64,000 bases of DNA from the NCBI RefSeq assembly GCF_002263495.1, contig NZ_CP022753.1, forward strand, positions 248,001 to 312,000, read 5' to 3'. The DNA comes from Nocardiopsis gilva YIM 90087. Lineage in GTDB: Bacteria; Actinomycetota; Actinomycetes; Streptosporangiales; Streptosporangiaceae. The notes under the pieces are model-generated. The model was not told the DNA's origin. It searched no databases and worked only from the letters and a program-made list of their open reading frames with translations. How positions within the stretch are numbered: the stretch's first letter is position 1; every line of letters starts with the position of its first letter. The position numbers were made by a program, and so were the translations under genes. Below, in pieces: positions 17,444 to 24,906 of the stretch.

Positions 17444-17947
17444 ATGATGATCGCCTCTCACCAACCGGCCGGGGCCGAACCGACCATGGCCTCCGCAGCC
17501 ATCGTCCCTGGACCGGACTGGACCCTGACCTTCGTGCTCCTGAACAGTGGCGTACACACGGGGCACTGGTCACTCCCTGCGGGCCCCATCGGCCCCGGTG
17601 AGAGCGCCGAACAGGCCGCCCGCCGCGAAGCCGAAACCAGCGCCGGCGTCCGCCCGGGCCCCCTCGCTCCCACCGGCATCTACGACGTCCACGGACGCAC
17701 CGACGGCCTGCCCTACCGCTTCCGCCTCCACGTCTACCGCGCCCTCCAACCCTGCACGGTCACCGACGGCTTCGTCCCGAACCCGACCGACGTCGCGGAG
17801 GTCGGCCAGGCCCATCCCCACGACATCCTTCCGCACCCCACCCACATGCGGATCCTCAACGACGCGGGCCTCGCCGACTTCGACCCGGCTCTCGTCCAAC
17901 GGCTGCTGGAAACCGACGGCGTGGCCGTGACGCGCCAGGACCTCTAA
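17444..17947 (+). CDS. Nudix-domain protein with degenerate Nudix box (167 aa)
   Basis: Nudix fold with the box region GPIGPGESAEQAARREAE followed by TSAGV. The consensus GX5EX7REUXEEXGU is kept up to RE-A-E, but the next two positions, normally the metal-binding EE, are T and S. Hydrolysis may therefore be impaired or the protein may be a binding module. The start at ATGATG (17444) is plausible. The last about 27 codons and 90 bp downstream are duplicated at 19949-20116. Confidence 0.7.
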   Translation: MMIASHQPAGAEPTMASAAIVPGPDWTLTFVLLNSGVHTGHWSLPAGPIGPGESAEQAARREAETSAGVRPGPLAPTGIYDVHGRTDGLPYRFRLHVYRALQPCTVTDGFVPNPTDVAEVGQAHPHDILPHPTHMRILNDAGLADFDPALVQRLLETDGVAVTRQDL

Positions 17948-18034
17948 GACGGGTGCCTCAGCGAAGCTATCCCTCTCACCACCTCACGGCGGCACGGCAA
18001 CGCTCCAGGGATCGGCCCCAGCACCTGGCCCCTC
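17867..18034 (+). repeat. Direct repeat A (168 bp), 3' end of the Nudix gene plus flank
   Basis: Matches 19949-20116 without gaps at a constant offset of 2082 bp, with only scattered base differences. It contains the Nudix C-terminus (from LADFDPALVQRLLE) and its downstream region. Confidence 0.85.
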
Positions 18035-18049
18035 CGGAAACCTCGGTCC

Positions 18050-19300
18050 TCAAGGGCTCTGCTGCGCGGCGCTGGCGCCCTGCCGCAGGCCGCGAGGGCC
18101 CGGGACGAAGGCGTGGGTGCGGAAGGCCGCGGTGATCGTCACGGCGGCCAGGGCCAGAGCGACCAGGCTCCAGGGAAGCGCGCCCGTTCCGGCGCCTTCC
18201 AGCAGCACGCCGCCGAGCAGTCCGCCGCCGGCCACGGCGAGGTTGAAGAAGGTGACGAACATCGACTGCGCCACGTCGGCCGCCTCCCCAGCGGCGTCGG
18301 CCAGCGCGGTCTGCAGGAGGGTGGGCGCGCCGCCGAACGCCAGTCCCCAGGTCGCCACGCCCGCGAAGACGGCCCAGGCGTGTCCGCCCACGGCCCCCAG
18401 CAGCGCGGCCGAGGCCGTGAAGAGCACCAGGCTGCCCAGGGTGAGGGCGCGCAGGTGCCGGTCGGTCCAGATTCCGGTGAGCCAGATGCCGACGATCGCC
18501 GCCAGGCCGAACGCCGCCAGCAGCACGTCCACGCGTGCGGACAGCCCCGCCTGGGAGGCGAAGGGGGCGATGTAGGTGTAGAGGATGTTGTGGGCCAGGA
18601 TCCACAGGAACATCACCGCCAGGACGGGCCGGACGCCGGGGGTGGTGAAAGTGCGTGCGATGGGCTGGCGGTCGGCGGCCTTCTGGCCGGGGAAGTCGGG
18701 CAGCAGCAGCCGGATCCACAGGCCCAGGAGCAGAGCGGCGACCGACATGGTCCAGAAGACGCCTCGCCATCCGACCAGGGCGCCCAGGGCGGTGCCGAGG
18801 GGAACGCCGAAGCACAGGGCGATGGGCTGGCCCACACCCATGACGGCCAGCGCACGCCCCTGCTGGTGGAGGGGGACCAGGCGGCGGGTGTAGCCGGAGA
18901 GCAGCCCCCAGATCACCCCCGAGGACATACCGGCTCCCAGCCGACCGACCAGGGAGAGCACGTAGGTGCCGGAGAGCGCGGTGAGGGAGTTGAACACCAG
19001 CAGCCCGATGACGCCGCAGAGCAGGAGTGGTCTGCGGCGGACTCCGCGGGTGGCGGCGATGACCGGGATCGCGGCTACCACGGAGCCGATCGCGTAGACG
19101 GTGATGAACTGCCCGGCCAGGCCCTCGCTGACCCCGAGGCCGGCACCGATCCGGGGAAGCAGCCCGGCCGGCATCGTCTCGGTGACGATGGCCAGGAACC
19201 CGGCCGTGGTCAGCGCCAGCAACTGGCGCACCGGCAACCGCGCCGACGCACCCGCCGCGGTTCGGGACGTCTCCCACACCCTGTCTTCAGTCTTCTTCAT
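18050..19300 (-). CDS. MFS transporter, DHA1 efflux type (416 aa)
   Basis: Twelve-helix exporter related to AraJ/NepI-like carriers: helix 1 LLALTTAGFLAIVTETMPAGLLP with the ETxPAGLL signature, a basic loop (ATRGVRRRP) between helices 2 and 3, and helix 5 GVGQPIALCFGVPLGTALGALVGWR. The ATG at 19300 follows CAGGGGGAT; an upstream ATG at 19438 lacks support. Convergent with the Nudix gene and flanked by the two copies of the 168-bp direct repeat. Confidence 0.85.
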   Translation of the reverse strand: MKKTEDRVWETSRTAAGASARLPVRQLLALTTAGFLAIVTETMPAGLLPRIGAGLGVSEGLAGQFITVYAIGSVVAAIPVIAATRGVRRRPLLLCGVIGLLVFNSLTALSGTYVLSLVGRLGAGMSSGVIWGLLSGYTRRLVPLHQQGRALAVMGVGQPIALCFGVPLGTALGALVGWRGVFWTMSVAALLLGLWIRLLLPDFPGQKAADRQPIARTFTTPGVRPVLAVMFLWILAHNILYTYIAPFASQAGLSARVDVLLAAFGLAAIVGIWLTGIWTDRHLRALTLGSLVLFTASAALLGAVGGHAWAVFAGVATWGLAFGGAPTLLQTALADAAGEAADVAQSMFVTFFNLAVAGGGLLGGVLLEGAGTGALPWSLVALALAAVTITAAFRTHAFVPGPRGLRQGASAAQQSP

Positions 19301-19696
19301 CCATCCCCCTGAGCGCCTTGTGTGGACTGCGTCGAAAGAGGGAGCCGGTCGATGCCGCCCCGCAGACCGGCGCCCCTCGTCGCCTCCGACGCCGAATCGG
19401 ACCGGGGCTGCCGATCCAATTCTTCCGAGCGCGAGCACCTGAATTTCGTTTCAAAATGAGAGTGCGACGCCCATGGTGAAGCAGGGGCGCCACCCATTCC
19501 GCCCGGCGATCAATAATCCAAAAAGTGAGGGTGGCATGGGCAGGACCAGGCAGTCAATAGAAGGAATCTGGTTGCTGATAGAGCGCTCCTAATGCCCCTG
19601 GCAGGGTAATGACCGTGGAATTATTTCGTGAAATACGTCACGCTTCCACTGCCGTCTATTATGGGGGCCTAGTCTCCAGGCACGGAGGATTCCACG
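19301..19696. other. Intergenic region upstream of the MFS gene
   Basis: No supported gene. It has an A/T-rich patch at 19600-19670 with a small dyad TATTTC-GT-GAAATA (19622-19635). Confidence 0.4.
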
Positions 19697-20029
19697 ATGC
19701 GCACTACCGCCCTGCCCGCTAAAAGGGGATTTGGAGAGCGTGCAGTCCCATACGCCTTCCCAATGTGCGGAGTGGTGGCCACGTCCGGCAAGCACAGAGG
19801 GAATTCCGACCGCCTCGGCCGCGCTGGGCCCACCGATGGACGGCCCCGCGTACGCTGCCGGGATGGAGCGAACTCGGGGTCGTTGGTGATCGGCACGTCA
19901 TTACGCGGGGATTTGTTGGAGGACAAGGGGAGACCTTCGGCGAACTCTGGCCTCACCGACTTCGACCCGGTTCTCGTCCAACGGCTGCTGGAAACCGACG
20001 GCGTGGCCGTGACGCGCCAGGACCTCTGA
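19697..20029 (+). pseudogene. ORF ending in a duplicated Nudix C-terminus (110 aa)
   Basis: The last 27 residues (LTDFDPVLVQRLLETDGVAV...) are a copy of the Nudix protein C-terminus; the first about 83 residues resemble nothing I recognise and may be non-coding. Most simply a fragment left by partial duplication. Confidence 0.4.
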
Positions 20030-20116
20030 GACGGGTGCCTCAGCGGAGCTGTCCCTCTCACCACCTCACGGCGGCACGGCAACGCGCCAGGGATCGGCTC
20101 CGGCACCCGGCCCCTC
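19949..20116 (+). repeat. Direct repeat B (168 bp), duplicate of 17867-18034
   Basis: Gap-free near-copy of repeat A. It ends 2 bp before the stop of the PIN-domain gene on the opposite strand. Confidence 0.85.
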
Positions 20117-20117
20117 T

Positions 20118-20603
20118 TCACACCGAGATCAGGTGGACGTCTTCGGCCCCGAACGTCTCCAGGTAAGCGGCCAGGTCCTCGGGGTCACTGGTGAACACCA
20201 CCGCCCCCTGGTGCTTCACGGCAGTCCAGGCAACGAGGGCGTCCACCACGTCGGGCCGCTTCTTCGGGGGGAGACTCGCCGTGCCCAACACCCCGCCGAT
20301 GCGTCGCCAGTCGGCCATGTCAGGAGCAGTCGCGCACGCGATGCACTGCGCCTGCCCAGCGGACGTAGGCCGCAGTGCCGGGGGAGACGAGCGGGCTTGG
20401 GGCACGACAGACTCCTTCAGCACCGTGCTCAAGGCGTGTACCGTCGCCGGATCCGGGCGCCACATCTGTGCCAGCACGGGTCCCGGCACGATCGGTCGAT
20501 GCGGGGTGCCATCCAGGCTGCGGTGCATCTGAATGGCCTTCGCTTTCCGGGCGGCCAGTGCGATGAGCATCCCGGTGTCGTACACGGGGACACGGACACT
20601 CAA
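20118..20603 (-). CDS. PIN-domain toxin (161 aa)
   Basis: VapC-like ribonuclease candidate. Acidic active-site positions are visible in VYDTGMLIAL near the N-terminus, RPDVVDALVAW in the middle and FTSDPEDLAAY near the C-terminus, in the usual PIN order. It overlaps the upstream antitoxin gene by 4 bp, so it is translationally coupled. Slightly longer than common VapC toxins (about 130-140 aa). The RNA target is unknown. Confidence 0.75.
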   Translation of the reverse strand: MSVRVPVYDTGMLIALAARKAKAIQMHRSLDGTPHRPIVPGPVLAQMWRPDPATVHALSTVLKESVVPQARSSPPALRPTSAGQAQCIACATAPDMADWRRIGGVLGTASLPPKKRPDVVDALVAWTAVKHQGAVVFTSDPEDLAAYLETFGAEDVHLISV

Positions 20604-20929
20604 GCGACGTCTCCCCGATGACGACCTGCGTCCTCATCCTGGCCATAAACCAACCGCATGGCGTCGTCCACGTCGCGCTGTTCGTCTTCGGTCAGCGCGG
20701 CCACGTCGGTGTCATCCGCGGGCCCATAGTGGTCCGCCTGAGCCATGGCATCGGCGATGACCGCGTCGATCCCCGCGAAGCCAGCTTCCGCCGCTTCTGT
20801 CTCCGCCATCTGCCGAGTCGCGGCGTTCACCAGGTACGCGGACACGTCCATCCCCGCACGTTCCGCGTGCGATCTGACGCGCTCGGCCTGGCTCGGTTCG
20901 AGGCTGATGCTGATCCGTACTTTCCCCAT
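20600..20929 (-). CDS. RHH-type antitoxin (109 aa)
   Basis: The N-terminus VRISISLEPSQAERVRSHAERAGMDVSAYLVNAA is a ribbon-helix-helix DNA-binding fold; the acidic C-terminal half (DDTDVAALTEDEQRDVDDA) is the likely toxin-neutralising tail. It precedes the PIN gene with overlapping stop/start. A perfect dyad ends 8 bp before the start codon, fitting autorepression. No ribosome-binding site is seen, and TACGAT lies 6 nt before the ATG, suggesting a leaderless message. Confidence 0.75.
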   Translation of the reverse strand: MGKVRISISLEPSQAERVRSHAERAGMDVSAYLVNAATRQMAETEAAEAGFAGIDAVIADAMAQADHYGPADDTDVAALTEDEQRDVDDAMRLVYGQDEDAGRHRGDVA

Positions 20930-20936
20930 ACGGCGA

Positions 20937-20956
20937 TCGTAATACGTGTATTACGA
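20937..20956. promoter_or_regulatory. Toxin-antitoxin operator
   Basis: 9-bp perfect arms TCGTAATAC and GTATTACGA around GT, directly upstream of the RHH antitoxin and overlapping its probable -10 (TACGAT on the minus strand). Confidence 0.7.
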
Positions 20957-21011
20957 GACGTACAGCAGCGCCGTCGATTCATCCATCGGCAGCGTTTCTC
21001 CGGATGTCCGG

Positions 21012-21428
21012 CTACTGGGACGACCACCCTGACCAGCTGGCGACCGCCACCAGGATGATGGCGTCCGTCGGCGGGGTGTCCCGGTACTGCGGGTACTTGG
21101 CGACGAGCCGGTCCCGGGCCTCGTTCCACTGCGGTCCGGTGTACTCGATACGCGCATCCCCGTCCGCGCGGGCCCACCACAGGTGGTCCCAGTCATCGCT
21201 GTAGTCGTCCACGAGCAGCGACACCCGGGGGTTCTCCGCGATGTTGCGGAGCCGCTTGAGGGCGCGGGTGGACTTCGGCTTGCTGTCGATGGCGGTCGCG
21301 ACCGTGTCTCCGTAGGCGGCAAAGGTGACCGGAACGAGGTGCGGCCGCCCGGCGGTGTCGGCCGTGGCCAGGCGCGCGACACGGCTCGTCGCGAACTGTC
21401 GCCGCGCCTGTTCCGCGCTCCACCTCAT
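21012..21428 (-). CDS. PPOX-class F420-dependent oxidoreductase-like protein (138 aa)
   Basis: Split-barrel flavin/F420-binding protein of the small actinobacterial group (TIGR03668-like). RVARLATADTAGRPHLVPVTFA opens the barrel, IDSKPKSTRALKRLRNI and NPRVSLLVDDYSDDW follow, and the C-terminus WSGW is typical. Length fits the family. Deazaflavin use is inferred from family; the substrate is unknown. Monocistronic. Confidence 0.8.
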   Translation of the reverse strand: MRWSAEQARRQFATSRVARLATADTAGRPHLVPVTFAAYGDTVATAIDSKPKSTRALKRLRNIAENPRVSLLVDDYSDDWDHLWWARADGDARIEYTGPQWNEARDRLVAKYPQYRDTPPTDAIILVAVASWSGWSSQ

Positions 21429-21789
21429 CCGGGGCAGCCTCCCTTCTCAGCCCGTGGTGCCCGGCCGTGGCGGCCGCCTGACGCCGCCGACCCGCATCGT
21501 TCCGGCAAGGGAAGGCGAGTGGGCCTGCCCTCTGTAGTTTTCTCCCATTCCCGCTACTGATTCAGGTGACACGCATTAGGATCCAGCGGCATCTTGTGTC
21601 GTATCCCACACGGGGTTATTCGGCCACAGCCGAAAAGCACCGAAGTCGTCTTCACACGAGCAGGGCCCGCCGTTAGCTTGTGACCGGAACGGCCGAGGAC
21701 CGGCTGCTGTCCCGCGCTGGGATGAAACGCCGACGGCCGGCTTTTCTCACGCTGTCCGGTGGGGACAGCGCATCGAAGTCGGAGATCAC
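21429..21789. other. Divergent intergenic region
   Basis: 361 bp between two divergent genes. It holds a small hairpin TTCGGC-CACA-GCCGAA (21619-21634). No gene seen. Confidence 0.4.
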
Positions 21790-22149
21790 ATGATGCTGAA
21801 GAAGATGGCTGCTGCCGGAATTATCGCGGCGACCGCCACCACCATGTTCGCAGCTACCCCTGCATCCGCTGCGGAGGCGGCGACCAAAGGCACCGTGCGG
21901 TTCTCGTTCGGCTGCAATGGTTCCACGAAAGCGCGGGCGAACTTCTCGTACAACGAGGGAACTGTCAGTACGACTGTTTACTACAACAACCACTGCTCGC
22001 ACTCGGTGCGCGTCACGGTGAACATGGCCGACGCCTCCGGCCAGAATATCCACTGCCTGAAGGTCCCGGCCCACAAGAAGGGCAGCAAGAAGTACCGCCA
22101 AGGGCTTTCCGGGACGTTCAAGGGCCTCAGCAAGGGCTGCCTCGCCTAG
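21790..22149 (+). CDS. Small secreted protein (119 aa)
   Basis: N-terminal Sec signal (MLKKMAAAGIIAATATTMFAATPASA, cleaved after ASA) and a mature basic domain with four cysteines (FGCNG, NHCSH, IHCLK, KGCLA), probably two disulfides. Start ATG 21790 lies 5 nt after GGAG. No family recognised; it resembles the many small exported cysteine-paired proteins of actinomycetes. Ends before a very strong hairpin. Confidence 0.7.
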   Translation: MMLKKMAAAGIIAATATTMFAATPASAAEAATKGTVRFSFGCNGSTKARANFSYNEGTVSTTVYYNNHCSHSVRVTVNMADASGQNIHCLKVPAHKKGSKKYRQGLSGTFKGLSKGCLA

Positions 22150-22220
22150 CACTGACGGAAGTCACAATATCGGGGGCGACTTCCAAGGAGAATCGAGCAG
22201 ACCTGCAAGGGGCAGGGAAA

Positions 22221-22260
22221 CCGGAGGGGTGGGCGCCGCGTGCGGCGCCCACCCCTCCGG
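22221..22260. terminator. Very strong hairpin between the secreted protein and hypothetical gene
   Basis: 19-bp perfect arms (CCGGAGGGGTGGGCGCCGC and complement) with a 2-nt centre. Situated between convergent genes, so probably bidirectional. Confidence 0.7.
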
Positions 22261-22325
22261 CCTGTCGAGCCATGGGGAAGCGCGAGGATCGTCAGCGCCC
22301 CCTCCCACCGTCCGCGCCACTCCTG

Positions 22326-22688
22326 TCACATGGCGAAGACCGCTCGCGGGTCGTCGGTCCCAGGTGTCCGTCCGCCCGTTGCCAGGTGCACCGAGCCTGT
22401 GCCGGCCGTGACACGCCAGTTGCCCGCCAGAACACCACGCGCGGGCAGGAACTCGCGCTGCGATGGCAGGGTGACCACGTCGGCCGAGTCCACGGCGGTG
22501 AACAGGCACCATCCCTTGCCCGTCACCTTGCAGGCCCACAGACGGGCGCGCTCAGGGATATAGTCCGGCACCTCATCGTCCAGCTCCAAGCGGACGCCCC
22601 GGCGTTCGGCCTCCTTTCGGATCACGCTCCACGCGTGCTCGGCCAACGTCAGCTGTTCCACCATCACGCTCCAAGTCAGCGTCGCCAC
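22326..22688 (-). CDS. Hypothetical protein (120 aa or 112 aa)
   Basis: Not recognised. Central segment ARLWACKVTGKGWCLFTAVDSADVV suggests a small beta-rich fold. Two starts are possible: GTG at 22688, or ATG at 22664 just after GGAG. Convergent with the small secreted protein gene. Confidence 0.5.
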   Translation of the reverse strand: MATLTWSVMVEQLTLAEHAWSVIRKEAERRGVRLELDDEVPDYIPERARLWACKVTGKGWCLFTAVDSADVVTLPSQREFLPARGVLAGNWRVTAGTGSVHLATGGRTPGTDDPRAVFAM

Positions 22689-23104
22689 GGCTCACCCCAC
22701 GGACGGTCGGGTGGCTCCGAGGTGGCAATCGACTGCCCACAGTTATCAGAGGTCAGGCTACGGCGGCGAGCCGCCGTGACGAAGCCGTTCGCGCGACCCG
22801 ATTCCGCCTTCTCGCCCGCTCCTGAGCGCCACTGTCTCAAGTCCGCCGAACGCTGACCGCCCGGGCACGGGACGGCGGATGACGTGCGAAAACCGAAAAG
22901 GTACCGTGCGCCACGCAATATCACCTAATGACCTTAGGCGCATAGGTAAAAAGGCAGAGGCTGCCGTGCGGCACGGACAGGGGCGGCACCGGCGCGACAT
23001 CGACGCAGGCGGAGGCGACCGAGCACCGGTTACTCGGGGTAGGAAACCGGCACGGGGCCGGGCGGCCACGAGTGGCGCCCCGTCCACAGAGAGGAAACGG
23101 TGTC
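22689..23104. other. Intergenic region
   Basis: 416 bp with no convincing gene or repeat. GAGGAAA shortly before 23105 is the ribosome-binding site of the SHOCT gene. Confidence 0.4.
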
Positions 23105-23368
23105 ATGTGCTCGATGGGCGGGGCGACCGGCGTGATGGGAGGCATGGACATGATGGGCTCGATGATGATCGGCATGCTGTTCGTTCTGGCCGTCGTGATC
23201 GCCCTCGCCGTGGCCGGCGGAGTATGGCTGGGCCGGTCCCTGGCGAGGCGCGACGACAACGTCCCGCAGGTCGCGGAGGACCCCGCCCAGGTCGAGCTGC
23301 GGCGCAGGTACGCAGCGGGGGAGATCGACCGCGAGGAATACCTGCAGCGCAAGATCGACATGGAGTAG
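23105..23368 (+). CDS. SHOCT-domain small membrane protein (87 aa)
   Basis: One N-terminal transmembrane helix (MIGMLFVLAVVIALAVAGGVWLG) preceded by a Met/Gly-rich segment, then a C-terminal SHOCT motif (VELRRRYAAGEIDREEYLQRK). SHOCT segments are thought to mediate oligomerisation. ATG at 23105 follows GAGGAAA. No clear operon partner. Confidence 0.75.
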   Translation: MCSMGGATGVMGGMDMMGSMMIGMLFVLAVVIALAVAGGVWLGRSLARRDDNVPQVAEDPAQVELRRRYAAGEIDREEYLQRKIDME

Positions 23369-23524
23369 CTACCGGAGGCTGGGCCGGTCCAGCGGTTCGG
23401 TGACCTTGAGGGCGCGATCACGGAATCACGGAAGTCGTGTGGGCGACCGATTGTCCGCTTCTGGTGCGCGAGGTCCTCAACCGGCGCGGGCGAGATCGTC
23501 CTCCTCTACTTCCAGGGGGGACTG

Positions 23525-23671
23525 ATGTACCAGCCCGGCTTGGCCCAGATCACCGACCTGGAGAAGTCCGAGAAGAAACACGCCTCCGGCGAGGGTCCAG
23601 CGCCAGCGGCGGCCCCGACCCCGGCGGCCACTGCCCCCGACGAAGACGACGATGCTCGAGCGGTTCGGTGA
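23525..23671 (+). CDS. Possible small protein (48 aa)
   Basis: ATG at 23525 opens a short ORF with a charged N-terminal half (ITDLEKSEKKHASGEG) and an Ala/Pro then Asp-rich tail. A G-rich stretch precedes it. It may be real or the 3' piece of a decayed gene. Function unknown. Confidence 0.3.
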   Translation: MYQPGLAQITDLEKSEKKHASGEGPAPAAAPTPAATAPDEDDDARAVR

Positions 23672-23712
23672 CGGCGAGGCCACCGTCGCACGGCGGCCGA
23701 CCGCCGCCATCT

Positions 23713-23748
23713 ACTATTCGTTCGTAGTAACAACTACAATCATGTAGT
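23713..23748. promoter_or_regulatory. Tandem BlaI-type operators upstream of the methyltransferase
   Basis: Two dyads of the form ACTAY-N6-GTAGT, at 23713-23728 and 23733-23748, spaced exactly 20 bp apart. The second contains TACAAT, a good -10 element. A third copy precedes the blaI-like gene. Confidence 0.65.
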
Positions 23749-23782
23749 AGAAAGAGAGGACGCCAGGAGAAAGGGGAGGGGC

Positions 23783-24436
23783 ATGGGCAAGCGCGAACAC
23801 CGGGCGGAGGACGTCGCACTGAACCGGATCCGCCGCCACTGGGACCGGCAGGCCCGCGGATACGACCGGGCGATGAGCACCTTCGAACGCGTGATCTTCG
23901 TCGGCGGCCGGGAGTGGGTGTGCTCCCGCGTCCGCGGGCGCACCCTCGAAGTCGCGGTCGGGACCGGGCGCAACCTTCCCCTCTACCCGCCCGGCACCGA
24001 GCTGTCCGGCATCGACCTCAGCGCCGAGATGCTCGCCATCGCGCGTCGTCGCGCCCGCGACCTGGGCATCGACGCCGACCTTCGCGAGGGTGACGCGCAG
24101 CGGCTGCCCTACGCCGACGCTTCCTTCGACACCGTGGTGTGCACGCTGTCGCTGTGCTCAGTACCGGATATGGAGGCCGTCATCGCGGAGATGCACCGCG
24201 TCGTGCGCCCCGGCGGTTCCCTCCTCCTACTCGACCACGTACGCCCGACATTGGCGCCGTTGCGCTGGTTCCTGATCAGCGTGCAGGGGCTCATGAACCT
24301 GCTCAATCCGGGCACCGGTGAGCAGATGACCCGTCGGCCGCTGCCCGCCGTGCGCGCCCAGGGGTTCGAGATCGAAGAGAGCGAGCGCACCAAGGGCGGG
24401 ATGGTCGAACGCCTCGCCGCCCGTCGGCCCACCTGA
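23783..24436 (+). CDS. Class I SAM-dependent methyltransferase (217 aa)
   Basis: Rossmann methyltransferase: SAM-binding motif I LEVAVGTGRNLPLY, acidic residue of motif II in LSGIDLSAEMLAIARRRA, motif III-like GDAQRLPYADASFDTVVCTLSLC and post-motif VRPGGSLLLLDHVRP. The pattern resembles UbiE/PmtA-type enzymes acting on lipids or quinones. Ribosome-binding site GGAGAAAGGGGAGG precedes ATG 23783. Tandem BlaI-type operators in its promoter put it in one probable regulon with the BlaI/M56 pair. Confidence 0.85.
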   Translation: MGKREHRAEDVALNRIRRHWDRQARGYDRAMSTFERVIFVGGREWVCSRVRGRTLEVAVGTGRNLPLYPPGTELSGIDLSAEMLAIARRRARDLGIDADLREGDAQRLPYADASFDTVVCTLSLCSVPDMEAVIAEMHRVVRPGGSLLLLDHVRPTLAPLRWFLISVQGLMNLLNPGTGEQMTRRPLPAVRAQGFEIEESERTKGGMVERLAARRPT

Positions 24437-24471
24437 CCCGGCACTGGACGGTCGCCGTCGACGCCCCGGCC

Positions 24472-24487
24472 ACTATCCTCGTGTAGT
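24472..24487. promoter_or_regulatory. BlaI-type operator upstream of blaI-like gene
   Basis: ACTAT-CCTCGT-GTAGT, the same dyad as at 23713 and 23733. It overlaps TATCCT, a likely -10, 38 bp before the GTG start, so autoregulation is expected. Confidence 0.65.
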
Positions 24488-24525
24488 AGGAGATCTCGCC
24501 CTCGGAGACCGGAGGAGGAGACCGC

Positions 24526-24906
24526 GTGGCCAAGGCGTCGCCGGGAGGGCTGGAAGCGGCCGTCATGAAGGTCTTGTGGGACCAGGGCGCCCCTATGACG
24601 GTGCGCGAAGTTCTCGACGCGGTGAACGAGGGCCGCCACCGCACGCTCGCCTACACGACCGTGATGACCACGCTCGCCCGGCTCGCGGACAAGGGCGCCG
24701 TGCTGCGCGAGGCGGCCGGGCGCGGCTACTCCTATCGGCCGGCCGGGCGCGACCCCGCGGCGCTGGCCGTGCGGTCGGTGCTCACCGACCATGGCGACGC
24801 CGCCATCGCGCATTTCGTCGAGCAGGTCGGGGCGGACCCCGAGCAGCTCGGGCGACTGCGGCGGCTGCTGGACGCCCGGCCGGATGAGGGCAGAGCCGGT
24901 GGATAG
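24526..24906 (+). CDS. BlaI/MecI/CopY-family repressor (126 aa)
   Basis: Winged HTH of the BlaI family: LEAAVMKVLWDQGAPMTVREVLDAV, then LAYTTVMTTLARLADKGAVLRE and the wing GRGYSYRPAG. The C-terminal dimerisation helix follows. In the classic system a BlaR1-type membrane protease inactivates the repressor on beta-lactam binding; here the partner lacks a penicillin-binding domain, so the signal is unknown. GTG start follows GGAGGAGGAG. It overlaps the M56 gene by 23 bp. Confidence 0.88.
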   Translation: MAKASPGGLEAAVMKVLWDQGAPMTVREVLDAVNEGRHRTLAYTTVMTTLARLADKGAVLREAAGRGYSYRPAGRDPAALAVRSVLTDHGDAAIAHFVEQVGADPEQLGRLRRLLDARPDEGRAGG

